A program made the position numbers and the translations under genes. DNA of 64,000 nucleotides from Kaistella soli (GTDB lineage Bacteria > Bacteroidota > Bacteroidia > Flavobacteriales > Weeksellaceae). Positions 28,187-35,463 of this stretch are shown in pieces. Under the pieces are notes generated by a model, which did no database searches, was not told the origin of the DNA, and saw only the letters and a list, made by a program, of their open reading frames with translations. The stretch covers positions 62,001 to 126,000 of the forward strand of contig NZ_JAHOPF010000002.1 in NCBI RefSeq assembly GCF_019038595.1, read 5' to 3'. Position 1 is the first letter of the stretch. The number at the start of each line of letters is the position of its first letter.

Positions 28187-28289
28187 CAAAATTTTAAGAG
28201 TGCCACTTTTTTCTTTGGTATATAAATTGTAACTTTATGAGAGTTGAAAAACACAATTACAATATTATTAACTATTAAAAATTATTACG

Positions 28290-28673
28290 ATGTCTAAAAA
28301 AGGAAATAATGCAGCAGGAGTATTAGCTGGTTTACTTGCAGGTGCTGCAGCAGGTGTAGTTTTAGGAATGCTTTATGCGCCTGAAGAAGGTAAGGAAACA
28401 AGAAGAAAAATTAAAACCAAAGCCAATGACCTGAAAGACCAGGCGGTTGATCAGTACGGTAAAGTTTCTGAGAAAGCCAGAGAGCAGTTCGAGGAAGTAT
28501 CCGGTAAAGTAAAAGACCAGTACGGAAACATCTCTTCTCAGGTTAAAGAAACAGCTGATAAAGTAGTTTCTTCAGTAAAAGAAGGCTATGACAAATACAA
28601 AGATCAGGCTATTGCAACCACCACTGAAGTTGTAAAAGACGTAGAAAACGAATTGGGCGGATTGAAATCATAA
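28290..28673 (+). CDS. YtxH domain-containing envelope protein
   Basis: 127 residues. A Gly/Ala-rich hydrophobic segment (AGVLAGLLAGAAAGVVLGMLYAP, about 9-31 in all) is followed directly by EEGKETRRKIKTKANDLK, the YtxH signature, then by a long charged helix with near-repeats of the type KVSEKAREQFEEVSGKVKDQY. It looks like a single-span membrane protein with an extended amphipathic helix. YtxH proteins are linked to general stress in Firmicutes; here the context (two further small membrane proteins) points to an envelope cassette. A terminator follows, so it may be produced at a higher level than the next two genes. Confidence 0.85.
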   Translation: MSKKGNNAAGVLAGLLAGAAAGVVLGMLYAPEEGKETRRKIKTKANDLKDQAVDQYGKVSEKAREQFEEVSGKVKDQYGNISSQVKETADKVVSSVKEGYDKYKDQAIATTTEVVKDVENELGGLKS

Positions 28674-28698
28674 TTTCCGTTTTATTCTTCCAAATAAA

Positions 28699-28728
28699 AA
28701 GGAACTTTACATTTAAGTTCCTTTTTTT
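28699..28728 (+). terminator. Terminator after the YtxH gene
   Basis: AAGGAACTT (28699-28707) / AAGTTCCTT (28715-28723), seven-base loop, followed by TTTTTG. It lies inside the three-gene cassette, so it can set different dosage. Confidence 0.85.
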
Positions 28729-28748
28729 GTAACTTTAAAAAAAATATC

Positions 28749-29057
28749 ATGCTGGACCTTGTTAAAGAATATGCATCAAAAAGAATCGATCTTCTGAAAA
28801 TGGAAGCGGCAGAAAAATCCTCTGTTACTGCAGGAACTTTAACCTATATGGTGATCGCAGCGATTGCAGGATTATTCTTTATTGTTTTGCTCAATATCGG
28901 TCTCGGTTTTCTCATTGGTTCTTATCTGGGAAATTATGCATACGGCTTACTCATCATGTCAGGATTTTATCTGTTGATTCTCCTTATTGTGTTATTCTCG
29001 AGAAATGCCATTAAAAATAAGATAGCGGATAAGATTATTAAATCATTAAACGATTAA
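28749..29057 (+). CDS. Phage-holin-family (Holin-X-like) membrane protein
   Basis: 102 residues. A short amphipathic N-terminus (LVKEYASKRIDLLKMEAAEK) is followed by two hydrophobic segments, TYMVIAAIAGLFFIVLLNIG and GLLIMSGFYLLILLIVLF, separated by a GSYLGNYAYG turn, and a basic tail. This is the layout of the Actinobacterial Holin-X (DUF1469) group. The family name is historical; no phage genes are nearby. The stop is 3 nt before the next start. Confidence 0.8.
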   Translation: MLDLVKEYASKRIDLLKMEAAEKSSVTAGTLTYMVIAAIAGLFFIVLLNIGLGFLIGSYLGNYAYGLLIMSGFYLLILLIVLFSRNAIKNKIADKIIKSLND

Positions 29058-29060
29058 ATT

Positions 29061-29558
29061 ATGGGATCGAAATACAGCAGTCTGGAAGAACTCCGCAGAA
29101 AAAAAGCACTTCTTAAAAAAGAAGTTTCCGAAATGGAGGATTTAATCACTTTTGACAACACGAAAGAAAGCCTAAGCGCATTTACCAACGGTTTTACAGA
29201 TAAATATCTGAAAGAAGAAATTCAGGCTGACGGCGAAAAAAAAGTATCACTTGATACCACCGAAATTGTAAAGGAGTTTTCCAGCAGTGTGAAAGACTCA
29301 GTACTGAACCGTCATTCTGTGTACGGCTTTGCCAAGAGCGATGCGGGAATGAGTTTGGTTGAAAATGCCTTAAAAATTGGTGCCGTTACTTTTGTCGGAA
29401 ATTATGCCCGAAAAAGCCTCACCAATACAAGCTGGAAGAAAAGAATTATTGGATTGGCTTTAATTTATTTAGCGCCAATTGCTTTGAGATTTATTCGGAA
29501 AAAACTTGAAAACTACCAACGAAACCAAACAGCATCCAGTATGGAGCAACTGATATAA
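29061..29558 (+). CDS. Hypothetical protein of the YtxH/holin-like cassette
   Basis: 165 residues. An N-terminal coiled-coil-like part (SLEELRRKKALLKKEVSEMEDL) is followed by a charged middle and, near the C-terminus, two moderately hydrophobic stretches (MSLVENALKIGAVTFVGNYA and IIGLALIYLAPIALRFI). I do not recognise a family. The gene lies 3 nt after the holin-like gene and is surely cotranscribed; the three proteins probably act together at the membrane. Confidence 0.65.
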   Translation: MGSKYSSLEELRRKKALLKKEVSEMEDLITFDNTKESLSAFTNGFTDKYLKEEIQADGEKKVSLDTTEIVKEFSSSVKDSVLNRHSVYGFAKSDAGMSLVENALKIGAVTFVGNYARKSLTNTSWKKRIIGLALIYLAPIALRFIRKKLENYQRNQTASSMEQLI

Positions 29559-29562
29559 TTTT

Positions 29563-29592
29563 AAACCGCTTTTTTAAGCGGTTTATTTTTTG
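29563..29592 (+). terminator. Terminator after the cassette, overlapping the end of the convergent methyltransferase gene
   Basis: AAACCGCTT (29563-29571) / AAGCGGTTT (29576-29584), loop TTTT, followed by ATTTTTT. The 3' arm and T-run overlap the last codons of the minus-strand gene ending at 29583. Confidence 0.85.
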
Positions 29593-30311
29593 GAAAAAAT
29601 TTGTCCGAGGATAATTCCTGCAGCCATCGAAACATTTAAACTTTCTGTGGAACGTGATTTTCCGAAACGCGGAATGGTAATTTTTTCTGTCAGCAGATTT
29701 TCAATTTCCGGACGGATGCCGTTTCCTTCGTTACCGAGAACTAAATTAAATTTTTCGGGAAAACCGAATTCATAAAAATTCGTTCCATCCATATCAGTTC
29801 CGATAATGGCTGCATCTGAACTAGTGAGATACTCTTCAATATTCTGGTATACGACCTTCACCCGCAGAAACGAGCCCATACTCGCCTGAATTACTTTCGG
29901 ATTGTACAAATCTACCGTATCTTCACTGCAGACAATCTGATCAATCCCAAACCAGTCGGCAAGTCTTATCATTGTTCCCAGATTTCCGGGATCCTGAATT
30001 CCATCTAAAACAAGCTGTGTACCAACATGTTCCGAAACCTCAGAATCTAAAAGTTCACAAACTGCTACAGAATCTTTGGGATGCTGTAAAAAACTTATCT
30101 TTTTTAGGTCATTTGGCGTAATTTCTGTTGCGTTTGCATCGTTAATACCTAATTCACCGGGATTTACAGAGAATATTTCACTGATTTTGTAGTGTGAAAA
30201 GGGTATTTCTTTAATCGTTTTATTACCTTCAACCAAAAACAAATTGTATTTTTGTCTGAACTTCTTTTTGTCTAAAGACTGTAAAATTTTTATTTTATGA
30301 GCCGTAAGCAT
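29583..30311 (-). CDS. TrmH-family (SpoU) RNA 2'-O-methyltransferase
   Basis: 242 residues. The substrate-binding N-terminus (KKKFRQKYNLFLVEGNKTIKE) is followed by the SpoU knotted methyltransferase domain: LVLDGIQDPGNLGTMIRLADWFG, SMGSFLRVKVVYQ, LVLGNEGNGIRPEIENLL and IPRFGKSRSTESLNVSMAAGIIL, all three family motifs. It probably methylates rRNA or tRNA ribose; the target nucleotide is not readable. Its start codon lies inside the first codons of the divergent tamL, a 15-bp overlap; no downstream alternative ATG is plausible. Confidence 0.9.
   Translation of the reverse strand: MLTAHKIKILQSLDKKKFRQKYNLFLVEGNKTIKEIPFSHYKISEIFSVNPGELGINDANATEITPNDLKKISFLQHPKDSVAVCELLDSEVSEHVGTQLVLDGIQDPGNLGTMIRLADWFGIDQIVCSEDTVDLYNPKVIQASMGSFLRVKVVYQNIEEYLTSSDAAIIGTDMDGTNFYEFGFPEKFNLVLGNEGNGIRPEIENLLTEKITIPRFGKSRSTESLNVSMAAGIILGQIFSKK
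30247..30254 (+). promoter_or_regulatory. -7 promoter element of tamL inside the methyltransferase gene
   Basis: TATTTTTG, exact TAnnTTTG match, 42 nt before the tamL ATG and inside the coding sequence of the divergent methyltransferase gene. Confidence 0.45.
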
Positions 30312-32864
30312 GTATCAAAATATTTCCAAAAGTATTACTTATTTTTCGCTTCTGCAATTACTGTAGTTTTTCTCTACGCCTGCAGTACGACAAAAAAAGT
30401 CCCTGATAATGAATTTCTTTTAACGAAAAATTCTTTCAGATATGAAGACGGAAAAATACATGATGATGAAGTTCCTAATTATGTAAGTCAGAAACCCAAT
30501 AAAAAACAGCTTTTTCTTTTCCCGATTGGGCTTTGGATGTATAACGCAACCAATCCGAAATACGACTCGATCCTAAATGAATACATGACTTATCCATCGG
30601 AAATGAGGGATCAGAAACTCCGGGATTCGCTTTTTATTAAATACAAACACCCTGAATATGTCGGTAAAAGTCTTTTCTACGAAAGATTTATGCATAATAT
30701 TGGGCAGCCTCCTGTAATCCTTGATCAGGCAAAAACCCAGATCAGTGCCAATTCCATCCGGAAATTTTTCGTGTTTAAAGGATATTGGGACGCAGATGTG
30801 AAATTCAGTCATGATTTAGATTCTGCCGCAAAAAAAGCGAAGGTCAATTATTTGATTACTCATAAAGATCCTACCTATATCAGCGATTATTACTATAACA
30901 TTCCGGATCCCGCGATTAAAAGTGTTTATGAAGAAGATTTATCTAAAAGCCTTGTAAAAGGCAAGGAAATTCTCGATCAGAGCGTTCTGGAAAAAGAAGT
31001 AAAGCGAATTAACGATCTGATGAAAGGCCGTGGATATTATAAGTTCAATAATTCTAATGAAGAAATTTATTTTACCGCCGATACTTTGCAAAGCAGGAAA
31101 CAGGTTCCGCTTACGATGGATATTCATCGTGATTCTGCCGATTCTCCTTACCGTTTAACCACCATCGGTGACATCAAGATCCATTTTCTTGAGAAGTTAT
31201 CAGACACCGTAGATACTGTAAAAGATTCCCTTTTAGGAATCAACTTTTATAAACTCGACGATCAGTATAAAACAATGGCTTTGTGGAGACCCATTATCCT
31301 CAAAAAAGGTGATATTTATAACCAGCGGAATCTCGATCTCACCAAGCGGAACATCACATCGATGAATAATTTCAATATTCTGAAATACAGTGAAATACTG
31401 CGTAAAGAAAATGACAGTATTCTGGATGTGAGCTATTACCTTTCACCACTTCCAAAATATGACCTTAAAATTGCAACGGATATTAATTACTCTCAAATTT
31501 TAAATTTCGGTGTTTCGCCGTCAGTTGATTTAACGACAAGAAATGTTTTTGGAGGCGCAGAAAACCTTACCACAAGTGTTGCCGGGATTTTCGGCTCCGT
31601 CGTGAATACTAAAGATCCTTCCAAAAGAAGTCTGGCCTACGAAATATCTACCCAAGCCTCATTAAATTTTCCGAGGCTGTTTTTACCTTTCAAAACCTGG
31701 AAAGTGATACCTAAGCGGTACTCTCCTACTTCTTCTATTGTTTTGGGTGCATCTAAGCAAAACAATATCGGTTTGGGCAGAATCGGTTTTAATGCAGGAT
31801 TAAACTATTTCGCGAATGTTAATGATATTGTGTCACACCGACTTACATTGTTTAACACACAGTTGAGTTTTACCCGGAATAAAGACCGTTATTACGACTT
31901 TTTTCCTGCGGATCAGGCCGTTAGAGACAACATTTTCGCCGCTTATTCTCCTGCTTTAAATCAGGAATTTCTTAACGGGCAGATCAGTTCAGACGATTTG
32001 TCTTCCATGATTGTCAATGACACCAATTATCAGAATAGTCTTTCGGGAGATGACCTGTCTCTTTTCAATACATTCAGGCAGACTTTGATTAATAAAGACC
32101 GGCAGACCCAGGATGTTCTAATTTCCTCTATGATTTATAACTTTATTTATAATGAAATCGGAAAGAAAGACCGTCCCAATCCGTTTTACCTGAATGCTAA
32201 ATTCGAACTGGCAGGAAATGTTTTCAGCCTGTTCAACAACAGGGAGAGAGAAGCGGGTGTAGTTTCAGGAACCACGCAGAAAATTCTCAATATTCCGTAC
32301 TCGCAGTTTGCTAAATTCGATTTTGACGTAAGAAAATATTTTACGTTTTTTAATAACAAACACACCTTGGCAGTACGGCAGTTTGTCGGTGTCGGTATTC
32401 CTTACGGAAATTCTTCTACCATGCCTTTCGTGAGGTCTTATTTTAACGGCGGCTCCAATGACATCAGAGCATGGCGAGTTTTCGGAGGTTTGGGACCTGC
32501 AGATTCGCAGCTTGATGAAAAAGTGCGTTCTTACATTATGGATAATGTAAAGCTTACAACTAATATTGAATACCGCATGCCTTTTACGAATATGTTCGAA
32601 GGAGCAGCATTTGTTGATGCAGGAAATATCTGGAGTTTAAAAGACAATGGATTCGGTGATGAATTCAAATTCAACAAATTCCTCTCTCAAATGGGCGTAG
32701 GAACAGGACTTGGAGTGAGAATTAATATTGCTTATATCACTTTGAGATTAGACGCGGCCTACAAAGTTTATGATCCTAACAAACCTGTTGGAGACCGGTG
32801 GGTGATCCAAAAATGGCAGCCTTTGAAACCAGTTCTTAATTTTGCTTTCGGTTATCCTTTTTAA
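30297..32864 (+). CDS. tamL: TamL: BamA/TamA-family outer-membrane assembly lipoprotein
   Basis: 855 residues. A lipoprotein signal (FLYAC, Cys29) distinguishes it from TamA/BamA and fits the Bacteroidetes TamL. A periplasmic region with POTRA-like folds (about 60-390, for example QISANSIRKFFVFKGYWDADVKF and YNQRNLDLTKRNITSMNNFNI) is followed by the Omp85 barrel with FFNNKHTLAVRQFVGVGIPYG, YFNGGSNDIRAWR (the conserved R-x-W region of loop 6) and a C-terminal strand ending FAFGYPF. It helps to assemble outer-membrane proteins with TamB, which is not in this window. Confidence 0.87.
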   Translation: MSRKHVSKYFQKYYLFFASAITVVFLYACSTTKKVPDNEFLLTKNSFRYEDGKIHDDEVPNYVSQKPNKKQLFLFPIGLWMYNATNPKYDSILNEYMTYPSEMRDQKLRDSLFIKYKHPEYVGKSLFYERFMHNIGQPPVILDQAKTQISANSIRKFFVFKGYWDADVKFSHDLDSAAKKAKVNYLITHKDPTYISDYYYNIPDPAIKSVYEEDLSKSLVKGKEILDQSVLEKEVKRINDLMKGRGYYKFNNSNEEIYFTADTLQSRKQVPLTMDIHRDSADSPYRLTTIGDIKIHFLEKLSDTVDTVKDSLLGINFYKLDDQYKTMALWRPIILKKGDIYNQRNLDLTKRNITSMNNFNILKYSEILRKENDSILDVSYYLSPLPKYDLKIATDINYSQILNFGVSPSVDLTTRNVFGGAENLTTSVAGIFGSVVNTKDPSKRSLAYEISTQASLNFPRLFLPFKTWKVIPKRYSPTSSIVLGASKQNNIGLGRIGFNAGLNYFANVNDIVSHRLTLFNTQLSFTRNKDRYYDFFPADQAVRDNIFAAYSPALNQEFLNGQISSDDLSSMIVNDTNYQNSLSGDDLSLFNTFRQTLINKDRQTQDVLISSMIYNFIYNEIGKKDRPNPFYLNAKFELAGNVFSLFNNREREAGVVSGTTQKILNIPYSQFAKFDFDVRKYFTFFNNKHTLAVRQFVGVGIPYGNSSTMPFVRSYFNGGSNDIRAWRVFGGLGPADSQLDEKVRSYIMDNVKLTTNIEYRMPFTNMFEGAAFVDAGNIWSLKDNGFGDEFKFNKFLSQMGVGTGLGVRINIAYITLRLDAAYKVYDPNKPVGDRWVIQKWQPLKPVLNFAFGYPF

Positions 32865-33009
32865 ACATAGAAAGGTTTAGGCTTGGTAAAGGAGATCTGT
32901 CATTCCGTATACAGTAAAAGCTTTTTGGAGACACGGCTTGTTTCAGCAACGATAATAAAGTAGATTTCGTTTCTTTGATAAAGTCACTACATAATTATTT
33001 ACTATTTAA

Positions 33010-33040
33010 AAATGCCAGAAATTCTTTTGGCATTTTTTAT
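33010..33040 (+). terminator. Terminator upstream of the M28 peptidase gene
   Basis: AAATGCCAGAA (33010-33020) / TTTTGGCATTT (33025-33035), loop ATTC, followed by TTTATTA. It isolates tamL from the peptidase gene, whose -7 element begins one base after it. Confidence 0.8.
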
Positions 33041-33048
33041 TATATTTG
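33041..33048 (+). promoter_or_regulatory. -7 promoter element of the M28 peptidase gene
   Basis: TATATTTG, exact TAnnTTTG match, 20 nt before the ATG at 33069. The stem-loop just upstream occupies the place where the -33 region would be. Confidence 0.5.
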
Positions 33049-33068
33049 ATATCAATCAATTACATTCT

Positions 33069-35294
33069 ATGAATTTTCCAAAATCGGTCGCAACGCTTGC
33101 TTTTCTGAGTTTATCAGCTTTAATTTTTTCCCAGGAAAGAAACCTTAGAAATATTCAGAAACTCACTTTTGGCGGTGATAATGCTGAAGCTTATTTTTCA
33201 CCCGACGGTAAAAAACTTACCCTACAGGTCACCAATCCGGAAATCGGTGCACACTGCGACCAGATTTATCTTCTTGATTTATCCAAAAAGAACATCGGCA
33301 CTAAAGATCTTCAGCTGGTTTCTACAGGTGACGGGAGAACAACTTGTTCTTTTTTTATGCCCGACGGAAAGCATATTCTCTATGCTTCGACGCATGAAGC
33401 TAAAAAAGAATGTCCTGCGAAACCAAAACCCAGAACGGACGGAAAATATCTTTGGCCGGTATATGCGGAATTTGATATTTATGTAGCTGATTTAAATGGA
33501 AAAATCACTAAAAAATTAACCGATGCTCCCGGCTATGATGCGGAAGCGGTAGTTTCACCGGATGGTAAATACATTGTTTTCACTTCTACGCGAAGTGGCG
33601 ATCTGGAACTATGGAGAATGGATATTGACGGAAAAAATCTGAAACAGCTTACTTTCGGATTGGGGTATGACGGCGGAGCTTTTTTCTCACATGATTCCAA
33701 AAAACTGGTTTTCCGCTCATCCAGACCAACGACTGAAAAAGACGTGAAAGAATATAAGGAGCTTTTGGCTGAAAATCTTGTTGCTCCTACCAACATGGAA
33801 ATCTACACCATGAATATTGACGGTACCGGTTTAAAGCAGGTTACGAAGCTTGGGAAGGCAAACTGGTCTCCTTATTTTCATCCTTCAGACAAAAAAATTC
33901 TGTTTTCCTCTAATCATCACTCCACAAAAGGTTACGATTTCCAGATTTACTCCATTGATCTTGACGGAAATAATCTTCAGCAGATTACCTATGAAAGCGA
34001 GTTCAATGCCTTTCCAATGTTTTCGCATGACGGAAATAAACTGGTTTTTTCCAGCAACCGTCAAGGCGCAAAGGCGCACGAAACCAATGTGTTTGTCGCG
34101 GATTGGGTGGAAAGGGATTCTAATGAAAATGTTTCAGAACAGAACCTTAAAAACACGGTTTCCTATTTGGCTTCAGATGAACTCAAAGGCCGCTTAAGCG
34201 GAAGTGAGGGCGAAAAGAAAGCTTCAGAATTTATTGCAAATGAATTCAGAAAACTTAATCTTAAACCGTTTGAAGGCAAAAATTACATTCAGAATTTCAA
34301 TTATGCGGTAAAACTGAATCCGCATGAGGAAAGCTCGTCCGTAAATATCAATGCGCGAAACGTGATTGGGTATTTAGACAATAAAGCTTCCAAAACCATT
34401 GTTATCGGTGCTCATTATGATCATTTGGGTATGAACGAACATCACAACTCCACGCTGATGAATTCCGAAGGACAGATCCATAACGGAGCTGACGATAATG
34501 CTTCCGGCGTTTCCTCAGTGATGGAGCTTGCAAGAATGTTCAGCCAAAATAAAACAAAAGAAAAAGTAAACTATGTTTTCGCATTGTTTTCCGGTGAAGA
34601 AGACGGTTTGATGGGATCAAAAAAATTCGCTGACGAAGTGAAAACTAAATATCCGGATGTTGTTTCGATGATTAATCTTGATATGATCGGCAGATTAAAT
34701 AAAGACAAAGATTTAACGGTAGGCGGTGTAGGAACTTCCCCAGTTTTCGGAGAAATGATCCCGAAGTATAAGCCTGCTGGCTTTAATCTCGCGATTGACA
34801 GTTCCGGCGTTGGTCCGTCAGATCACACCAGTTTTTATTTGAAAGATATTCCTGTCTTATTCTTATTTACCGGCACTCACAGCGATTATCACAAACCGAC
34901 TGATGACACCGATAAAATTAATTTTACTGGTTTAAAAAACATCACCAATTATGTTTTCAATTTAGCAAACGGACTGGCTTATACCGATAATATTCCTTTT
35001 ACCAAAACAAAAATTTCCCAAAGCAAAGCCATTCCAAAGTATAAAGTTACTCTTGGAATAATGCCGAGTTATGCAGATACCAAAGACGGGCTCCATATTG
35101 ACGGCGTCACCGAAAAGCGTCCCGCTGATCTGGCAGGAATAAAATCCGGCGACATCCTGATTAAAATTGGTAAATGTGAGGTGAAAGAAGTTTATAGTTA
35201 TATGGATTGCCTCGCTAAAGTAAATTCCGGGGATGAACTTCCTGTAACAGTAACCAGAGACGGCAAAGAAATGACGGTGAATGTGAAGTTTTAA
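33069..35294 (+). CDS. Secreted M28 metallopeptidase with TolB-like propeller and PDZ domain
   Basis: 741 residues from the ATG at 33069 (MNFPKSVATLAFLSLSALIFSQ, a signal peptide); the open frame begins 19 codons earlier within the terminator. Residues about 35-330 hold TolB/WD40-like blades (AYFSPDGKKLTL, VVSPDGKYIVFTSTRSGDLELW, MFSHDGNKLVFSSNRQG). Residues about 350-610 are an M28 Zn aminopeptidase with all ligands: GAHYDHLGM, NGADDNASGV, SGEEDGLMGS, INLDMIGRL and THSDYHKPTDDTDKI. Residues about 650-741 are a PDZ domain (DLAGIKSGDILIKIGKCEV). Three-part envelope or periplasmic protease, probably acting on peptides. Confidence 0.9.
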   Translation: MNFPKSVATLAFLSLSALIFSQERNLRNIQKLTFGGDNAEAYFSPDGKKLTLQVTNPEIGAHCDQIYLLDLSKKNIGTKDLQLVSTGDGRTTCSFFMPDGKHILYASTHEAKKECPAKPKPRTDGKYLWPVYAEFDIYVADLNGKITKKLTDAPGYDAEAVVSPDGKYIVFTSTRSGDLELWRMDIDGKNLKQLTFGLGYDGGAFFSHDSKKLVFRSSRPTTEKDVKEYKELLAENLVAPTNMEIYTMNIDGTGLKQVTKLGKANWSPYFHPSDKKILFSSNHHSTKGYDFQIYSIDLDGNNLQQITYESEFNAFPMFSHDGNKLVFSSNRQGAKAHETNVFVADWVERDSNENVSEQNLKNTVSYLASDELKGRLSGSEGEKKASEFIANEFRKLNLKPFEGKNYIQNFNYAVKLNPHEESSSVNINARNVIGYLDNKASKTIVIGAHYDHLGMNEHHNSTLMNSEGQIHNGADDNASGVSSVMELARMFSQNKTKEKVNYVFALFSGEEDGLMGSKKFADEVKTKYPDVVSMINLDMIGRLNKDKDLTVGGVGTSPVFGEMIPKYKPAGFNLAIDSSGVGPSDHTSFYLKDIPVLFLFTGTHSDYHKPTDDTDKINFTGLKNITNYVFNLANGLAYTDNIPFTKTKISQSKAIPKYKVTLGIMPSYADTKDGLHIDGVTEKRPADLAGIKSGDILIKIGKCEVKEVYSYMDCLAKVNSGDELPVTVTRDGKEMTVNVKF

Positions 35295-35390
35295 TTCTTT
35301 CCCAAAAAAGGGATAATTAGAATTCAGAGTTGTCACAAAATGGTTTTCAAAAATTTTTTCCAAGATATTTTTAAGAATATCAAAAATAAT

Positions 35391-35413
35391 CCCCGACACT
35401 TTTGGTATCGGGG
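35391..35413 (-). terminator. Terminator after cphA
   Basis: CCCCGA (35391-35396) / TCGGGG (35408-35413). On the minus strand the hairpin is followed by ATTATTTTTG. It lies between convergent genes. Confidence 0.75.
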
Positions 35414-35463
35414 AAATATTTGTAAAGACTTCTGAATAGTTCTCTTAACTAAATTATAGCGTC

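Noticed and set aside
28749..29057. Prophage remnant, because of the holin-family protein
   Set aside because: No endolysin, integrase or structural genes nearby; the neighbours are YtxH-type and core genes, and the Holin-X family is common outside phages.
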